Shown here piece after piece: positions 38,401-46,485 of a stretch of 64,000 nucleotides of DNA. Location: the NCBI GenBank assembly GCA_947458265.1, contig CANGYF010000005.1:1-64000 (forward strand), written 5' to 3'. A program made the position numbers and the translations under genes. Source of the stretch: Betaproteobacteria bacterium. Lineage in GTDB: Bacteria > Pseudomonadota > Gammaproteobacteria > Burkholderiales > CAIKXV01. Position 1 is the stretch's first letter. Each line of letters begins with the position of its first letter. The notes below the pieces were generated by a model. It saw only the letters and a program-made list of their open reading frames with translations. It was not told where the DNA came from and did not search any database.

Positions 38401-41205
38401 ATCGGCGGCCGTGGTCCACTGCAGCAGGTGACGCCGGCTGACGAAGGTGCGATGGAGCGCCAGCACGATCGCGTCCAGAGACAGCATCGCATGCTGCAGC
38501 AACTGCGCCATGTGCCACAGCCCACCGCAGGCCGCGCGCGCCATTTCGACCAGCGCATGCGCATAGAAGTGGCGCAAGGCGAGCTCGTCGCGCGACGGCA
38601 GGTTGGCCGCGAGTGCACCCATCGCAGGACCCGCGGTGAATGCGGCCCAGGCGAGCACCAGGGCCGCCAAGGGGGTAATGGTGGCGCCCGACAATGCAAG
38701 GACGACCAGCAGCAGCGACATCGGCGCGACCAGCGAGCGGCGCAGGTTGTCGAACATCTTCCAGCGTCCCACCGCCCCCACCGGGAAACGGGCGGGCCGC
38801 AGCAGGATCGGCAGCAGTTGCCAGTCTCCGCGCGTCCAGCGATGCAGTCGCGACGCGGCGACATCCGCATGGAACGGGGCGTCCTCGATCACGGTGATGT
38901 CGGTCACCGCCGCGCAGCGTGCGATCGACCCTTCCAGCAGGTCGTGGCTGAGGATCTGGCCTTCCGGCAGGCGGCCACCCAGCACGACCGCCACGGCCTG
39001 CACGTCCATCAGGCCCTTGCCGGTGAAGGTCCCCTCGTCGAACAGGTCCTGGTAGACCTCGGAGGTCGCCGCGCTGTACGGGTCGACGCCATCCTGTCCG
39101 GCGAACAGCCAGTGGTAGAGGGTGAGTTCGCGCGGTGGCGAGAGTGGCGTCACCAGGCGCGGCTGCAGGATCGCATGGCCGGCGTCCACCCTGCAGCCGT
39201 CGGCGGACAGCCTTGGCGTGTTCTCCGGATGCGCGGCCACCCCCACCAGTTCGCGCAGCCGACCGGGCGGAAGCCGGGTGTCGCTGTCCAGGGTCAGGAC
39301 GTAGCGCGTCGCACCTGCCGTCCTCGACAGTTCGCCCAGGTCCATGAAGGGATCCGCGCGCCCTTCAGAACGGTCCGTCGCCAGCCTGTGGATCAGCTGC
39401 TCGAGCTTGCCGCGCTTGCGTTCCCAGCCGATCCATCGGCGCTCGCCGGGGCTGTAGCGCCTGGCCCGGTGCAGCAGCAGGAAACGCGCGCAACCGCCGG
39501 CGGACGGATGCAGCCGGTTCAGGGAACCGACCGCAGCCACTGCATCGGCCAGCAGCGCTGCGTCGCGTGGCAGCCGGGCCGCATCGGCATCGGCCCAGTC
39601 GGTCAGCAGTGCGAACTGCGCATTGGGCTCCGGGTTTGCCAGGTAGTGCAGCCGGATCCGATGCGCGAGCTGCGCGATGGAGGCCCCGTCCACGAGCATC
39701 GCGGGGATCACCACGAGCGTGCGCAGCGTGTCGGGTATCCCGTCCACCAGCGCAAGCCGGGGCAGTGGAACCGGCCGCATCGATTCGCTGATCAGGCGGT
39801 TGACCACGGCCAGCACCGCTTCCGATGCGGGCAGCAGCATCAGCAGCCCCCCGGTCAGGTACAGCCAGCCGGCGTTGCGTGCTTCTGCCGGTTGCATGCC
39901 TTCCATCGCAAGCATCAGCGCAGCGATGGCGAAGGTACCCGTGGCGATCGTCCCCACATACAGTGGGAGACGCAGCGCCCGCAGCCAGCGCGGCCGCCAG
40001 CGATACGTGCGGCGACGGGGGCCGAGCGAGCGTTCGAACTCGGGCCGCCCCGGCCCGTCGAGCCAGAATCCGGCGATGGCCCGCTCCGAGCCGGCATCGG
40101 GATGCGCCTGCATGTGCTCCAGCAGGCAGTGCGCCACGGACAGTTCGGCAACGCCGCTGCGGCGCGCCAGGCGTTCGATCGCGTGGAGCGTGCGATCGCG
40201 CGTGACCGGGTGTTCGGCCAGGAACACCGGCGACGCCAGCATCGCCTGCATCAGCGGGCTGGAGCGCGCGACGATGCCCTGCCAGTCCGCGTCGCCGATC
40301 GCGCGCAACGAGTTGACCGCATTGCTCACGCTCAGGTTGTCGGCCGTCTGGTCCGCGATCTGCTGCGCCTGGACCGCGACCGGGTCCGGCAGCCGCTCGG
40401 CCAGCCACTGCGCGATCACCCTCGAAACAGCGCTGGCGGCCGACGCACGACGATCCACCAGCCGCTGCGCCAGCTGGGCCAGGAACACCCGGTCCAGGCC
40501 GCGCAGGCGCAGGCGTTCCAGGACCGCCTCGAACGCCTCGACGCTGGCCTCGCCCAGCCGGTCGCAGCAGACGTTGGCCAGTTCGCGCGCCGCCTTGTGC
40601 GCCGCCAGGCGTTCGGCGAGCCGACGCAGGTTCTCGATCAGGACCACGCGCAGCGTGGTCGGCAGCGCCCACATCTCGCTCAGGTCGAGTGACCGTGTAT
40701 CCTGGTAGGCAGCGAGGAAGCCCGCCAGCAGGTCGGCGTCGAATGCGCCATCGGTGTGGGCGACATAGGCCCATGCGACGCCATAGATCCGCGGTAACCC
40801 GGCCAGCGGCTCGTCAATCAGCACCGGCAGCGCGCGGAAGTAGCGTCGCGGCAGGCCGTCGTGGATCGCCTTGAGCTGGGCCTCGATCAGGTGGAAATTG
40901 TCGAGCAGCCACTCCGCGGCAGGGCTGACGTCGTAGCCCGCCTCGGCCTGCAGTCCGATGTAGCGATGCGCGTCACGCAAGGCCTGGATGTTGCTGCGCA
41001 AGCGCGGGAAGAATGCCTTCGCGCCTGCGCTGGCGCGCGCGGCCCGATGCGTCTCGCCGAGGCTGCGGCCATGCTGCGCAAAGCGCTGCCGGCCGAAGAT
41101 CTCGGCACGAATCGGCGGCTGAAGCGGACCCTGCCCGGCGCCCAGGATGCCGTGGAGTTCGCCCGCTGCCTCAGGCAGGGGCCAGGGCCATCCGGACTCC
41201 GACAT
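32497..41205 (-). CDS. ndvB: Cyclic beta-1,2-glucan synthase (NdvB/Cgs type)
   Basis: A 2902-residue inner-membrane enzyme, near the 2800-2900 usual for Brucella and Rhizobium Cgs. Residues about 420-1000 hold hydrophobic segments around a GT84 glycosyltransferase: LTLDSDTRLPPG near 638 and RLHRWTRGDWQLLP as the acceptor motif. The middle has further membrane segments, then a glycoamylase-like region (residues about 1200-1450). Two phosphorylase-type beta-sandwiches follow, and a C-terminal GH94 domain with the catalytic GDWNDGMNRVGHEG near 2567 that trims the chain length. It makes cyclic glucans from UDP-glucose for the periplasm. A small membrane-protein gene lies 3 nt upstream. Confidence 0.95.
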   Translation of the reverse strand: MSESGWPWPLPEAAGELHGILGAGQGPLQPPIRAEIFGRQRFAQHGRSLGETHRAARASAGAKAFFPRLRSNIQALRDAHRYIGLQAEAGYDVSPAAEWLLDNFHLIEAQLKAIHDGLPRRYFRALPVLIDEPLAGLPRIYGVAWAYVAHTDGAFDADLLAGFLAAYQDTRSLDLSEMWALPTTLRVVLIENLRRLAERLAAHKAARELANVCCDRLGEASVEAFEAVLERLRLRGLDRVFLAQLAQRLVDRRASAASAVSRVIAQWLAERLPDPVAVQAQQIADQTADNLSVSNAVNSLRAIGDADWQGIVARSSPLMQAMLASPVFLAEHPVTRDRTLHAIERLARRSGVAELSVAHCLLEHMQAHPDAGSERAIAGFWLDGPGRPEFERSLGPRRRTYRWRPRWLRALRLPLYVGTIATGTFAIAALMLAMEGMQPAEARNAGWLYLTGGLLMLLPASEAVLAVVNRLISESMRPVPLPRLALVDGIPDTLRTLVVIPAMLVDGASIAQLAHRIRLHYLANPEPNAQFALLTDWADADAARLPRDAALLADAVAAVGSLNRLHPSAGGCARFLLLHRARRYSPGERRWIGWERKRGKLEQLIHRLATDRSEGRADPFMDLGELSRTAGATRYVLTLDSDTRLPPGRLRELVGVAAHPENTPRLSADGCRVDAGHAILQPRLVTPLSPPRELTLYHWLFAGQDGVDPYSAATSEVYQDLFDEGTFTGKGLMDVQAVAVVLGGRLPEGQILSHDLLEGSIARCAAVTDITVIEDAPFHADVAASRLHRWTRGDWQLLPILLRPARFPVGAVGRWKMFDNLRRSLVAPMSLLLVVLALSGATITPLAALVLAWAAFTAGPAMGALAANLPSRDELALRHFYAHALVEMARAACGGLWHMAQLLQHAMLSLDAIVLALHRTFVSRRHLLQWTTAADAQASAQTRLGSVLRRHAAEPVVAAVLLGVLLATGSPWPLLSIMVCLAWGASPVWTWWASQRLAEAPARKLAPGDDAFLEGVARDTWRLFDRCVGAADNHLPPDNLQVLPYDMLAHRTSPTNVGLYLLSVACAHRFGWIGMQDLLSRIESTLYTLGRLQRHRGHFLNWYDTRSCEPLLPMYVSTVDSGNLSGHLLAVAQACHELAAQAVPPADLAPTAAAVSGSLKRIAALRRLWPELLASPEPRLALVRLLDAGTCTIEDRDGLASMQRLLAQARVELDGMVRSHAPAPSPGVPVVEVPAPCSELLWALEDHLSLAGTRLRDARALLDEDACAAIQRLHAIAARCEELAWAPEFGFLYHGRRHLFHIGFRVAEQELDSGFYDLLASESRLTSLLAIAKGDVPVAHWASLGRPFYALGARAGLRSWSGSMFEYLMPTLMLQEPDGSVLHEAARVAVDEQIAYTEEQGVPWGISESAYAGRDHTLAYQYAPQGVPRLALRRTPADELVVAPYATALAAQVAPRRARRNFDTLQRLGARGRYGFIEALDFTPARQASGDVFTPVGTFMAHHQGMTIIALANVLLGAPAQRWGMADPRLEAVSSLLHERAPREVSMLHAPPSATAPRVLRKQAPRVLRELEPGRAAVEPTHLLSNGRYHVSLRANGAGWSRRGRVGITRWRDDLLRDACGSFLFVRRAGQQRPVSITSHPAPDAEAAYQAVFHADRVCFDARWPAMRAHVTVWVSPEDDIEFRQVELNNLGDAMIDIELMSSFEVTLSEPAADEAHPAFTNLFVRAAWDAADQALMFERTPRLPTEAALQAAHFLADGDPAVVGIRVQTDRQRWLGRNHDAGLPLAAFDELPDGEAATAAHALDTGLDPVACFAVRLRIGPGARARLTFATAAADDVGTLRAIVDKYRQPAHVARASLMSATLGGIRLHVVRLSPANLAVIQTLTTALVATVTRPSAHDETGTDERIASCDRRLLWRLGISGDLPLILVSAGSMQGLGLVRALAEGLRLWSWGGVACDLIVLNSEALSYQMPLQQAIAALRDRHSAEDDLQGAVAKTGFHLLRTEELSAGELACLHALARLHLVADGRPLLHRVREWTDLHEQALASRRATGQVVVPLLPRSPRLPGPSAGRFIEGCGEFEFDVCEGMRPERPWINVLSNPGFGAQISEAGGGYTWAVNSRLNQLTAWSNDAVGDPPSEWFLVQDPRTGRAWTVAPSARGSEAATYRITHGQGYTVIRHRIGDLEVMASWCVDAVLAVKQVSIRLVNHGSAPLRMRVVAIAEWMMGASRGDRATVHASHHAVDLPEAGDVPDAVVVGTRGGEAARRRLDILLATQAEQVAGFGDGTAFLALSGATGRDHVPVGWTCDRRECFDPQGRLALPARPGRRSGAGLDPCALLSTDVVLHPEAPCERVFLLGHAGSPAAARELARQAAMVAPAARIEAVREHWDRLLGTTEVQTPDPLFDALVNRWLLYQAISCRLWSKSGFYQAGGASGFRDQLQDAMALAWAAPAMLRAQIVTCAGRQFPEGDVQHWWHAPGGAGVRTRFSDDLLWLPLACAHYVEASGDVSVLDETVAFLEGAAIEQGSEDAYYTPGLSNLTASVYEHAALAIDRSLLVGAHGLPLMGTGDWNDGMNRVGHEGRGESVWLGWFLCRVVSAFVPLAMRRGESVRAARWTRAARGWREALDGPAWDGLWFRRAFFDDGSVLGTSSNPEARIDLIAQAWAVLSGAGSVHKQRLAMAAVEARLVDREAGLLQLLAPPLQHAQPVAGYIQAYPPGVRENGGQYSHAGAWALMARAALVRSGDGDADLPWTYFTWLSPAHRAAHPLHGPAYRIEPYVMAGDTYSQLPYVGRGGWSWYTGAAAWMHRAAMESILGLRIDAQCLAFEPCLPSHWQRAGIILRRDGRVLRFTLIRVDARDLPAVAGREGARLLQPGERLEWPLLPSGTHVVVPLVAPVQPLH

Positions 41206-41208
41206 CCA

Positions 41209-41487
41209 CTAGGACACGATGAAGACGATACACGCCAGCACCATGACTGCGGCGAGCGTGGTGACCACGCGACCGCACAGGAACGCGTGCGCCGCCTCGA
41301 CCTTGCACTGCAGTCCGAACAGACGACCGGAAACGGTCCTGCACAGGTTCAGGTGTTCACCCAGCGATTCGCTGTCGCCCGGCCGCGCATCGGCCGGCCT
41401 TCCGAACGATGCAGTGGTCCAGCTCGCAGGCCCGCCCGTACGGCCGATCAGTGCCTGCGGGTCCTGCGCGATCGGATCGATGTTCAT
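41209..41487 (-). CDS. Small C-terminally anchored membrane protein before ndvB
   Basis: A 92-residue product starting MNIDPIAQDPQALIGRTGG, with GGAG upstream of the ATG. The N-terminal 65 residues are polar. The C-terminus VVTTLAAVMVLACIVFIVS is one membrane helix that ends the protein, so it would be tail-anchored. The stop is 3 nt from the ndvB ATG, so the two genes are one transcript. I know no family. A role in cyclic glucan synthesis or export is only suggested by position. Confidence 0.6.
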   Translation of the reverse strand: MNIDPIAQDPQALIGRTGGPASWTTASFGRPADARPGDSESLGEHLNLCRTVSGRLFGLQCKVEAAHAFLCGRVVTTLAAVMVLACIVFIVS

Positions 41488-41670
41488 GGAATGACTCCGG
41501 GACAATGGCCAGACTTGCGTGTACGCACAGCCGATGCCCGTCCCGCCGTTACCGGCGCGCATGAATCCTGCCAGCCATGCAAACGACGACTGGTGAAAGC
41601 AAAGGCCGCGGAAAGCGGAGCCTGGACGATGCGGGCCGAAGCTTGACTGCGACTTAACTGCGCCGGCCGG

Positions 41671-42654
41671 TCACTCCACCTTGATGTTGCGCTCCTTGAC
41701 GACCCTGCCCCACTTCACCATCTCGGCCTTGAGGAAGGCCGCGAAATCGGCCTTGCTGTTGCCGACCGCCTCCACCCCATCCCGGGCAAAACGCTCGACG
41801 ATGTCCGGGCGACGGATCACCTTCACCAGTTCCCCATGGATGCGTTCGGAAAGGGCCGCCGGCATCTTCGCCGGCGCCAGGAAACCGAACCAGTTGCTGG
41901 TCTCGTAGCCAGCCATGCCGGGCGCGTCGGCGATGGCCGGCACGCCCGGCAGCATCTCGAGGCGCCCGGTGCCGGTATGGGCGATCGCCTTCAGCTTGCC
42001 GCCACGGACATGCGGCATTGCCGATCCCAGGTTGTCGATCATGAAAGGGACGTGGCCGCCCATCACGTCGGGCAAGGCCGCGCCGCTGCCCTTGTAGGGG
42101 ATATGCACCGCCTCGATCTTCGCCATCGCCGCGAACAGTTCCATCGACATGTGCGCCATGCTGCCGTTGCCGGCCGATGCGAACTGCGCCATGCCAGGCT
42201 TCGCGCGCGCGAACGCGATCACGTCGGCCACGGTATTGATCGACGAGCCGGCATGGGTCACCAGCACCAGGCCGCTGCGCGTGGCCATGGTCAGGGGCTC
42301 GAAGTCGGCCACGGTATCGAACGGCAGCTTGCGGATCAGCGACGGGTTGATCGCGAACGCAGCCGCCTGCATCAGCAGCGTGTAGCCATCCGGCTTCGCG
42401 CGCGCCACCAGGTCGGTGCCGATCACCGAGCTGCCGCCCGGGCGAAGGTCGACCAGGAAGTTCTGGCCGAGGTTCTTCGTCAACTCCTGCGCGATGATCC
42501 GCCCCGCCACCTCGGTCGGCCCGCCGGCCGAGTACGGGATGACGATGCGTACCGGCTCGCGCGGCCAGTCGGATGCCTGTGCTGAGGCGATGCGGGGCAA
42601 CTGCAGGCCGGCGCCGGTAGCGCCGGCCGTGGCGATGAAGGTCCTGCGATCCAT
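41671..42654 (-). CDS. Bug-family substrate-binding protein
   Basis: A 327-residue periplasmic protein. The signal region MDRRTFIATAGATGAGLQLP contains a twin-arginine-like start without the full consensus. The mature part shows REPVRIVIPYSAGGPTEVAG, VDLRPGGSSVIGTDLVARAK, AVHIPYKGSGAALPDVMGG and EMLPGVPAIADAPGMAGYE. The ATG has GGAGG upstream. It begins 34 nt after the UbiD-type gene on the same strand, so it probably feeds the decarboxylase pathway. The ligand is unknown. Confidence 0.92.
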   Translation of the reverse strand: MDRRTFIATAGATGAGLQLPRIASAQASDWPREPVRIVIPYSAGGPTEVAGRIIAQELTKNLGQNFLVDLRPGGSSVIGTDLVARAKPDGYTLLMQAAAFAINPSLIRKLPFDTVADFEPLTMATRSGLVLVTHAGSSINTVADVIAFARAKPGMAQFASAGNGSMAHMSMELFAAMAKIEAVHIPYKGSGAALPDVMGGHVPFMIDNLGSAMPHVRGGKLKAIAHTGTGRLEMLPGVPAIADAPGMAGYETSNWFGFLAPAKMPAALSERIHGELVKVIRRPDIVERFARDGVEAVGNSKADFAAFLKAEMVKWGRVVKERNIKVE

Positions 42655-42688
42655 GATGCTCCTCCGTGGTCTTGTTCGTGCCGCCGGA

Positions 42689-44332
42689 TCAGTCGGGGCG
42701 GAACTTGGTCTCGGGCTTGAGGCCCTTGCGCTGCTGGCCTTCGCTGATCTTCCCGTTCTCGATCCACTCTCCGCGCACCGCCCGCTCGGCAGCGGCATCC
42801 CAGGCCGGATGCCAGTCGCCCAGTGAATAGCCATACCACGGCGGTTGCGGGCGCACCGGCGGCAGCCCGAGTTCTTCCCAGATCGCCTTCGCCCGCTCCA
42901 TGTATTCCTGCTTGGGCAGCGCCAGTGGCGGCATGCCGGACTTCATCGTCGCATCGATGAGCAGCGTGGAATCCTCGTCACCGTCGCTCTCGCGCTTCGG
43001 CCCGTGGCCCTGGCCACGGTGCGGCAGCGTCAGAACGTCGGCCACCGGATTGGAGCGATACGCCATCGCCCAGAGCAGCGCATCCGAGTTGTCCGGATCG
43101 ATGTCGTCGTTGATCGCGATGCAGATCTTGCTGCAGTCGCCCTTGAAGAAGGCGGCACCGTACAGCGCACGCCAGACCTCGGTGCGCGGCATGCCCCGTT
43201 CGCAGGTGATCATCGTCACGCGCAGCAGGCCGGTCAGCGGCTCGTGCAGCGTCACCCGCTTCACGCCGCGGATACCCAGCCCGTCGCGCAGGTGGGTGAG
43301 GAACAACGGCTCGTAGGCGACGCGCTTGATCACGCTCGACTCGCTGGGCGCGACCTGGCTGATGTAGGACGGGATCACCGCGTCCTTGCGCATGGTGATG
43401 GCGGTGATCTTCATCACCATGTTGAATTCCTCGAGCGCCACGTGGCCGTGCGACTCGCCGAACGGCGCCTCGGGCTCCACCGTCTCGGTGTCGATCATGC
43501 CCTCGATGACCACCTCGGCTTCGGCCGGAACCATGAGGTCGACCGAGTGCGCGCGCGTGATGCGGATCGGATGGCCCGCAAGCCCTCCTGCGACATCGAG
43601 TTCGTCCATGCCGATCGGCAGCTTCTGCGGCCCCATGAATGCGACATAGGGCGGGCAGCCGAGCACGATCGCGCACGGCATGTAGCGGTCGCCGCGCTTC
43701 TGGTGCTTGGTGTAGTGGATGTAGCCTTCCGCACCACCGACGCGCGTGGCCATGCGCACCACGATCCGGTCGGGCGCCTTCAGCGCGCAGCGGTAGGTGC
43801 CCATGTTCTGGCCGCCGGTCTCCGGGTCCTTGGTCACCACGTTGGTCGCGGTCAACGTCGGCGAACTGTCGAAGCCCGGCGTGGAGATCGGGATCGGCAG
43901 CCGGCCGAGCCCGTTGCCTGGCCCGATCAGTGCATCGCCTTCCAGGATGACTTCCTGGCAAGGCGGCTTCTCGACCACCAGCGGCTTCACCGGGTTGGCG
44001 ATCGCGTGGTCCCATTTCGCCTGAATGCCCTCGACCGGCGCGTCCATGCCGACCGAATACACCGCACGGTTGGCCGCCAGCGCGCCGACCACCACCGGGA
44101 TGTCGTACTTGCGGCCCTGGCCGTCGACGATGTTGGTGAACAGGAAGGCCTTGCGCTCGGCCTCGGACATGCCGCCGACGAACTGCCAGCGCACCAGCGC
44201 ATGCAACTCCGAGTCCTTGTCGATCTGCCGGTCGATCTTCAGCAGCAGGCCGCGCCGCTCGAGCTCGGCCAGGTGTTCATGCAGGTCGCGGTAGCCGCGT
44301 GCCGGCTCGGTGCCGTTGTCGGGACTGTCCAT
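42689..44332 (-). CDS. UbiD-family (prenylated-FMN) decarboxylase
   Basis: A 547-residue member of the UbiD family, which reversibly decarboxylates aromatic and unsaturated acids using prenylated FMN from a UbiX partner. Family blocks are TPGFDSSPTLTATNVVTKDP, MGTYRCALKAPDRIVVRM, PFGESHGHVALEEFNMVMKI and CSKICIAINDDIDPDNSDAL. The last holds acidic residues of the active site and metal-binding region. The ATG at 44332 is preferred to a GTG at 44344 because GGAG lies 11 nt before it. Flanking Bug and amidohydrolase genes suggest an aromatic acid pathway. No ubiX is nearby. Confidence 0.92.
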   Translation of the reverse strand: MDSPDNGTEPARGYRDLHEHLAELERRGLLLKIDRQIDKDSELHALVRWQFVGGMSEAERKAFLFTNIVDGQGRKYDIPVVVGALAANRAVYSVGMDAPVEGIQAKWDHAIANPVKPLVVEKPPCQEVILEGDALIGPGNGLGRLPIPISTPGFDSSPTLTATNVVTKDPETGGQNMGTYRCALKAPDRIVVRMATRVGGAEGYIHYTKHQKRGDRYMPCAIVLGCPPYVAFMGPQKLPIGMDELDVAGGLAGHPIRITRAHSVDLMVPAEAEVVIEGMIDTETVEPEAPFGESHGHVALEEFNMVMKITAITMRKDAVIPSYISQVAPSESSVIKRVAYEPLFLTHLRDGLGIRGVKRVTLHEPLTGLLRVTMITCERGMPRTEVWRALYGAAFFKGDCSKICIAINDDIDPDNSDALLWAMAYRSNPVADVLTLPHRGQGHGPKRESDGDEDSTLLIDATMKSGMPPLALPKQEYMERAKAIWEELGLPPVRPQPPWYGYSLGDWHPAWDAAAERAVRGEWIENGKISEGQQRKGLKPETKFRPD

Positions 44333-44375
44333 GGGTCGTTTCACTCCGGTTCGGTAAGCGGTGACGGGCGATGCA

Positions 44376-45383
44376 TCAATCCATCTTCAGGCCGATGGAC
44401 TTCACCAGCGGCGTCCAGCGCGCGATCTCCTGCCGGATGAAGCGGTCGGCGGACTCCGGCGTGGAATCGACGGCCGGCGTGCCGCCGACGGTCTCGAGGT
44501 CCTTCTGCAGCAGCCCTTCGTTCCACGCCATCCGGGTCGCGGCATGGATCTGCGCGACCACCGCCGGCGGCGTGCCGGCCGGCGCGAACACGCCGTGGAA
44601 GATGCTGGTGACCATCTTCGGCAGGCCCTGTTCGACCGCGGTCGGGATGTCCGGGGCGGCCTTCAGGCGCTGCTCGCCAAACACGGCCAAGATGCGCAGC
44701 CGGCCGGCGCGATGCTGGGCCAGCGGCTGTGCGCCGAAGATGCCCATGAACAGCGGGATGTGTCCGGCCATCAGGTCAGCCACGCCGGGCCCCGCACCCT
44801 TGTAGGCCACGTGCTGCAGTTCGGCTGCACCGACCAGCTGCTTGAAGAGTTCGCCCGCAAGGTGGTTGATGCTGCCGGCGCCAGGGGACCCGTAACTCAG
44901 CTGCTTCTGGTTGGCGCGCACGAAGGCGACCAGCTCCTTCAGGTTCTTCGCCGGAATCGACGGGTTCACCATCACGCAGGTGGGCGAGGAACTGACCAGC
45001 GTCACCGGCATGAAGTCGCGCAGCGGATCGTACGGCGGCTTGCTCATCGCAGCCGGATTGATCACATGCGTGGTGGTAGTGCCCGACAGCAGCGTGTGGC
45101 CGTCGGGTTTCGCGCGCGAGGCTTCGCCGGCACCGACCGCACCGCCCGCTCCGGGGCGGTTGTCGACGATCAGCGTGGAGCCCAGGTGGGGCGACACGCG
45201 GTTGGCCCAGGTGCGCGCAACGAAGTCGGTCTCACCTCCGGGCGCGAACGGCACGATCAGCCGCACCGGCCGGTCGGGAAACTTCGGCTGCGCCGAAGCG
45301 CGCCCGGGCGTGCCGGCCAGCGAGGCAGCACTTGCCGCGCCTGCGCCGGCAAGCAGGCGTCTGCGTTGGATCTCGATCATCAC
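44376..45383 (-). CDS. Bug-family substrate-binding protein
   Basis: A 335-residue periplasmic protein whose signal peptide contains RRRLLAGAGAASAASLAGTP, ending at GRASAQ. Mature blocks include FPDRPVRLIVPFAPGGETDF, VDNRPGAGGAVGAGEASRAK, LQHVAYKGAGPGVADLMAGH and KAAPDIPTAVEQGLP. It sits between the amidohydrolase and UbiD-type genes. It diverges clearly from the Bug protein at 41671, so the two probably bind different ligands of one pathway. Confidence 0.92.
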   Translation of the reverse strand: MMIEIQRRRLLAGAGAASAASLAGTPGRASAQPKFPDRPVRLIVPFAPGGETDFVARTWANRVSPHLGSTLIVDNRPGAGGAVGAGEASRAKPDGHTLLSGTTTTHVINPAAMSKPPYDPLRDFMPVTLVSSSPTCVMVNPSIPAKNLKELVAFVRANQKQLSYGSPGAGSINHLAGELFKQLVGAAELQHVAYKGAGPGVADLMAGHIPLFMGIFGAQPLAQHRAGRLRILAVFGEQRLKAAPDIPTAVEQGLPKMVTSIFHGVFAPAGTPPAVVAQIHAATRMAWNEGLLQKDLETVGGTPAVDSTPESADRFIRQEIARWTPLVKSIGLKMD

Positions 45384-45425
45384 TCCTCCAGTGTCTTGCT
45401 GCGGGCCGCGGCCTGACCGAAGGGG

Positions 45426-46427
45426 TCAGCCGGGCATCGCGCAATCGGGGCGCACGCGGAATACCCGGCGCGCATTCTCTTCCAGGATCTTGCGCCGCAC
45501 GGCCGCGTCCTTGACCGCCTCGTCGATCGGGCGCAGCGGATGCGGGTCGCCGGCCGGAAACGGCATGTCCGAACCCATCATCACCTTGTCGTCGCCCGCC
45601 TTGTCGATCAGGTAGGACGTGGAATCCGCATCGAACACCAGCGCATCGAAGTACAGCGCCTCGAAACCCTTGCGCGGATCGGCGTACTTGTCGCCATGGT
45701 GGTCGTAGTGGCGACCGAGCCGGCCGAGCACGAACGGCAGCGCCGCGCCGCCATGCGAAAGCACCAGCTTCGCGCCCGGATACTTCAGCAGGTGGCCGGA
45801 GAACAGCAGCCGGGACACCGCGATCGAGGTGTCGACCACGCGGCCGATCGCATTGACCAGGTCGTAGTCGCCCAGGCGCGGCTCGCCGCAGACGAACATC
45901 GGATGCAGCATCACGGCCGCGTTCAGGCGCGAGGCGGTCTCCCAGAACGGATCGAGGTCGGGCGAATCGAGGTTGCCGCCTTCGCCGCTCGGCAGCGTGC
46001 CGACCATGACGCCGCCGAAACCCTGACCCATCGCCTCTTCCAGCACCTGCGCCGCGAGCTTGCCGCTCTGCATCGGCACGGTAGCCAGCGGCGTGAAGCG
46101 CTTCTCGTCGCCCAGGTTCTCGAGCGTGCAGGCGTTCATGAACCGGCTCCAGGCCAGGCCCTGCTCGGGCGGCAGCTCGTATCCGGTGGCGTCCATCCAG
46201 GCGCCGACCAGCTGGTGATCGATACCGTTGGCATCCATCCACGCGCGGCGATCGGCCAGCGCGGAGAGCTTGGGCATGATCGGTCGCGACAGGTCCTTGC
46301 CGACGAAGCCGATGCGCACGCCCTTGTCGTCGCGCTTGAGCGAGACACCGGGGAACTTCGAGGCCTCGCGCTCGAAGCGGTCGAACACGAGCTGCGGGAT
46401 GTAGTGGGCGTGGATGTCGATGATCAT
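45426..46427 (-). CDS. ACMSD-type amidohydrolase (metal-dependent decarboxylase)
   Basis: A 333-residue member of the amidohydrolase-2 group that includes aminocarboxymuconate-semialdehyde decarboxylase and o-pyrocatechuate-type decarboxylases. The metal motif HAHYIP starts at residue 6. VMLHPMFVC, KLVLSHGGAALPFVLGRLG and MMGSDMPFPAGDPHP supply further ligands. These enzymes decarboxylate or hydrolyse aromatic or ring-opened acids. It is divergent in type from UbiD, so the cluster may remove two carboxyl groups. It lies 59 nt after the CoxL-type gene. Confidence 0.9.
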   Translation of the reverse strand: MIIDIHAHYIPQLVFDRFEREASKFPGVSLKRDDKGVRIGFVGKDLSRPIMPKLSALADRRAWMDANGIDHQLVGAWMDATGYELPPEQGLAWSRFMNACTLENLGDEKRFTPLATVPMQSGKLAAQVLEEAMGQGFGGVMVGTLPSGEGGNLDSPDLDPFWETASRLNAAVMLHPMFVCGEPRLGDYDLVNAIGRVVDTSIAVSRLLFSGHLLKYPGAKLVLSHGGAALPFVLGRLGRHYDHHGDKYADPRKGFEALYFDALVFDADSTSYLIDKAGDDKVMMGSDMPFPAGDPHPLRPIDEAVKDAAVRRKILEENARRVFRVRPDCAMPG

Positions 46428-46485
46428 GCGTGGGACCTTGGTGGGTTCGGGGTATCTGGGGATGCTTCGTACGGCGCCGCGTGAT

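Noticed and set aside
37303..40692. 1129-codon open frame antisense to ndvB
   Set aside because: It is rich in Gln, Arg, His and Gly in the manner of frame shadows in high-G+C DNA. It contains no domain, whereas the opposite strand encodes clear GT84 blocks throughout.
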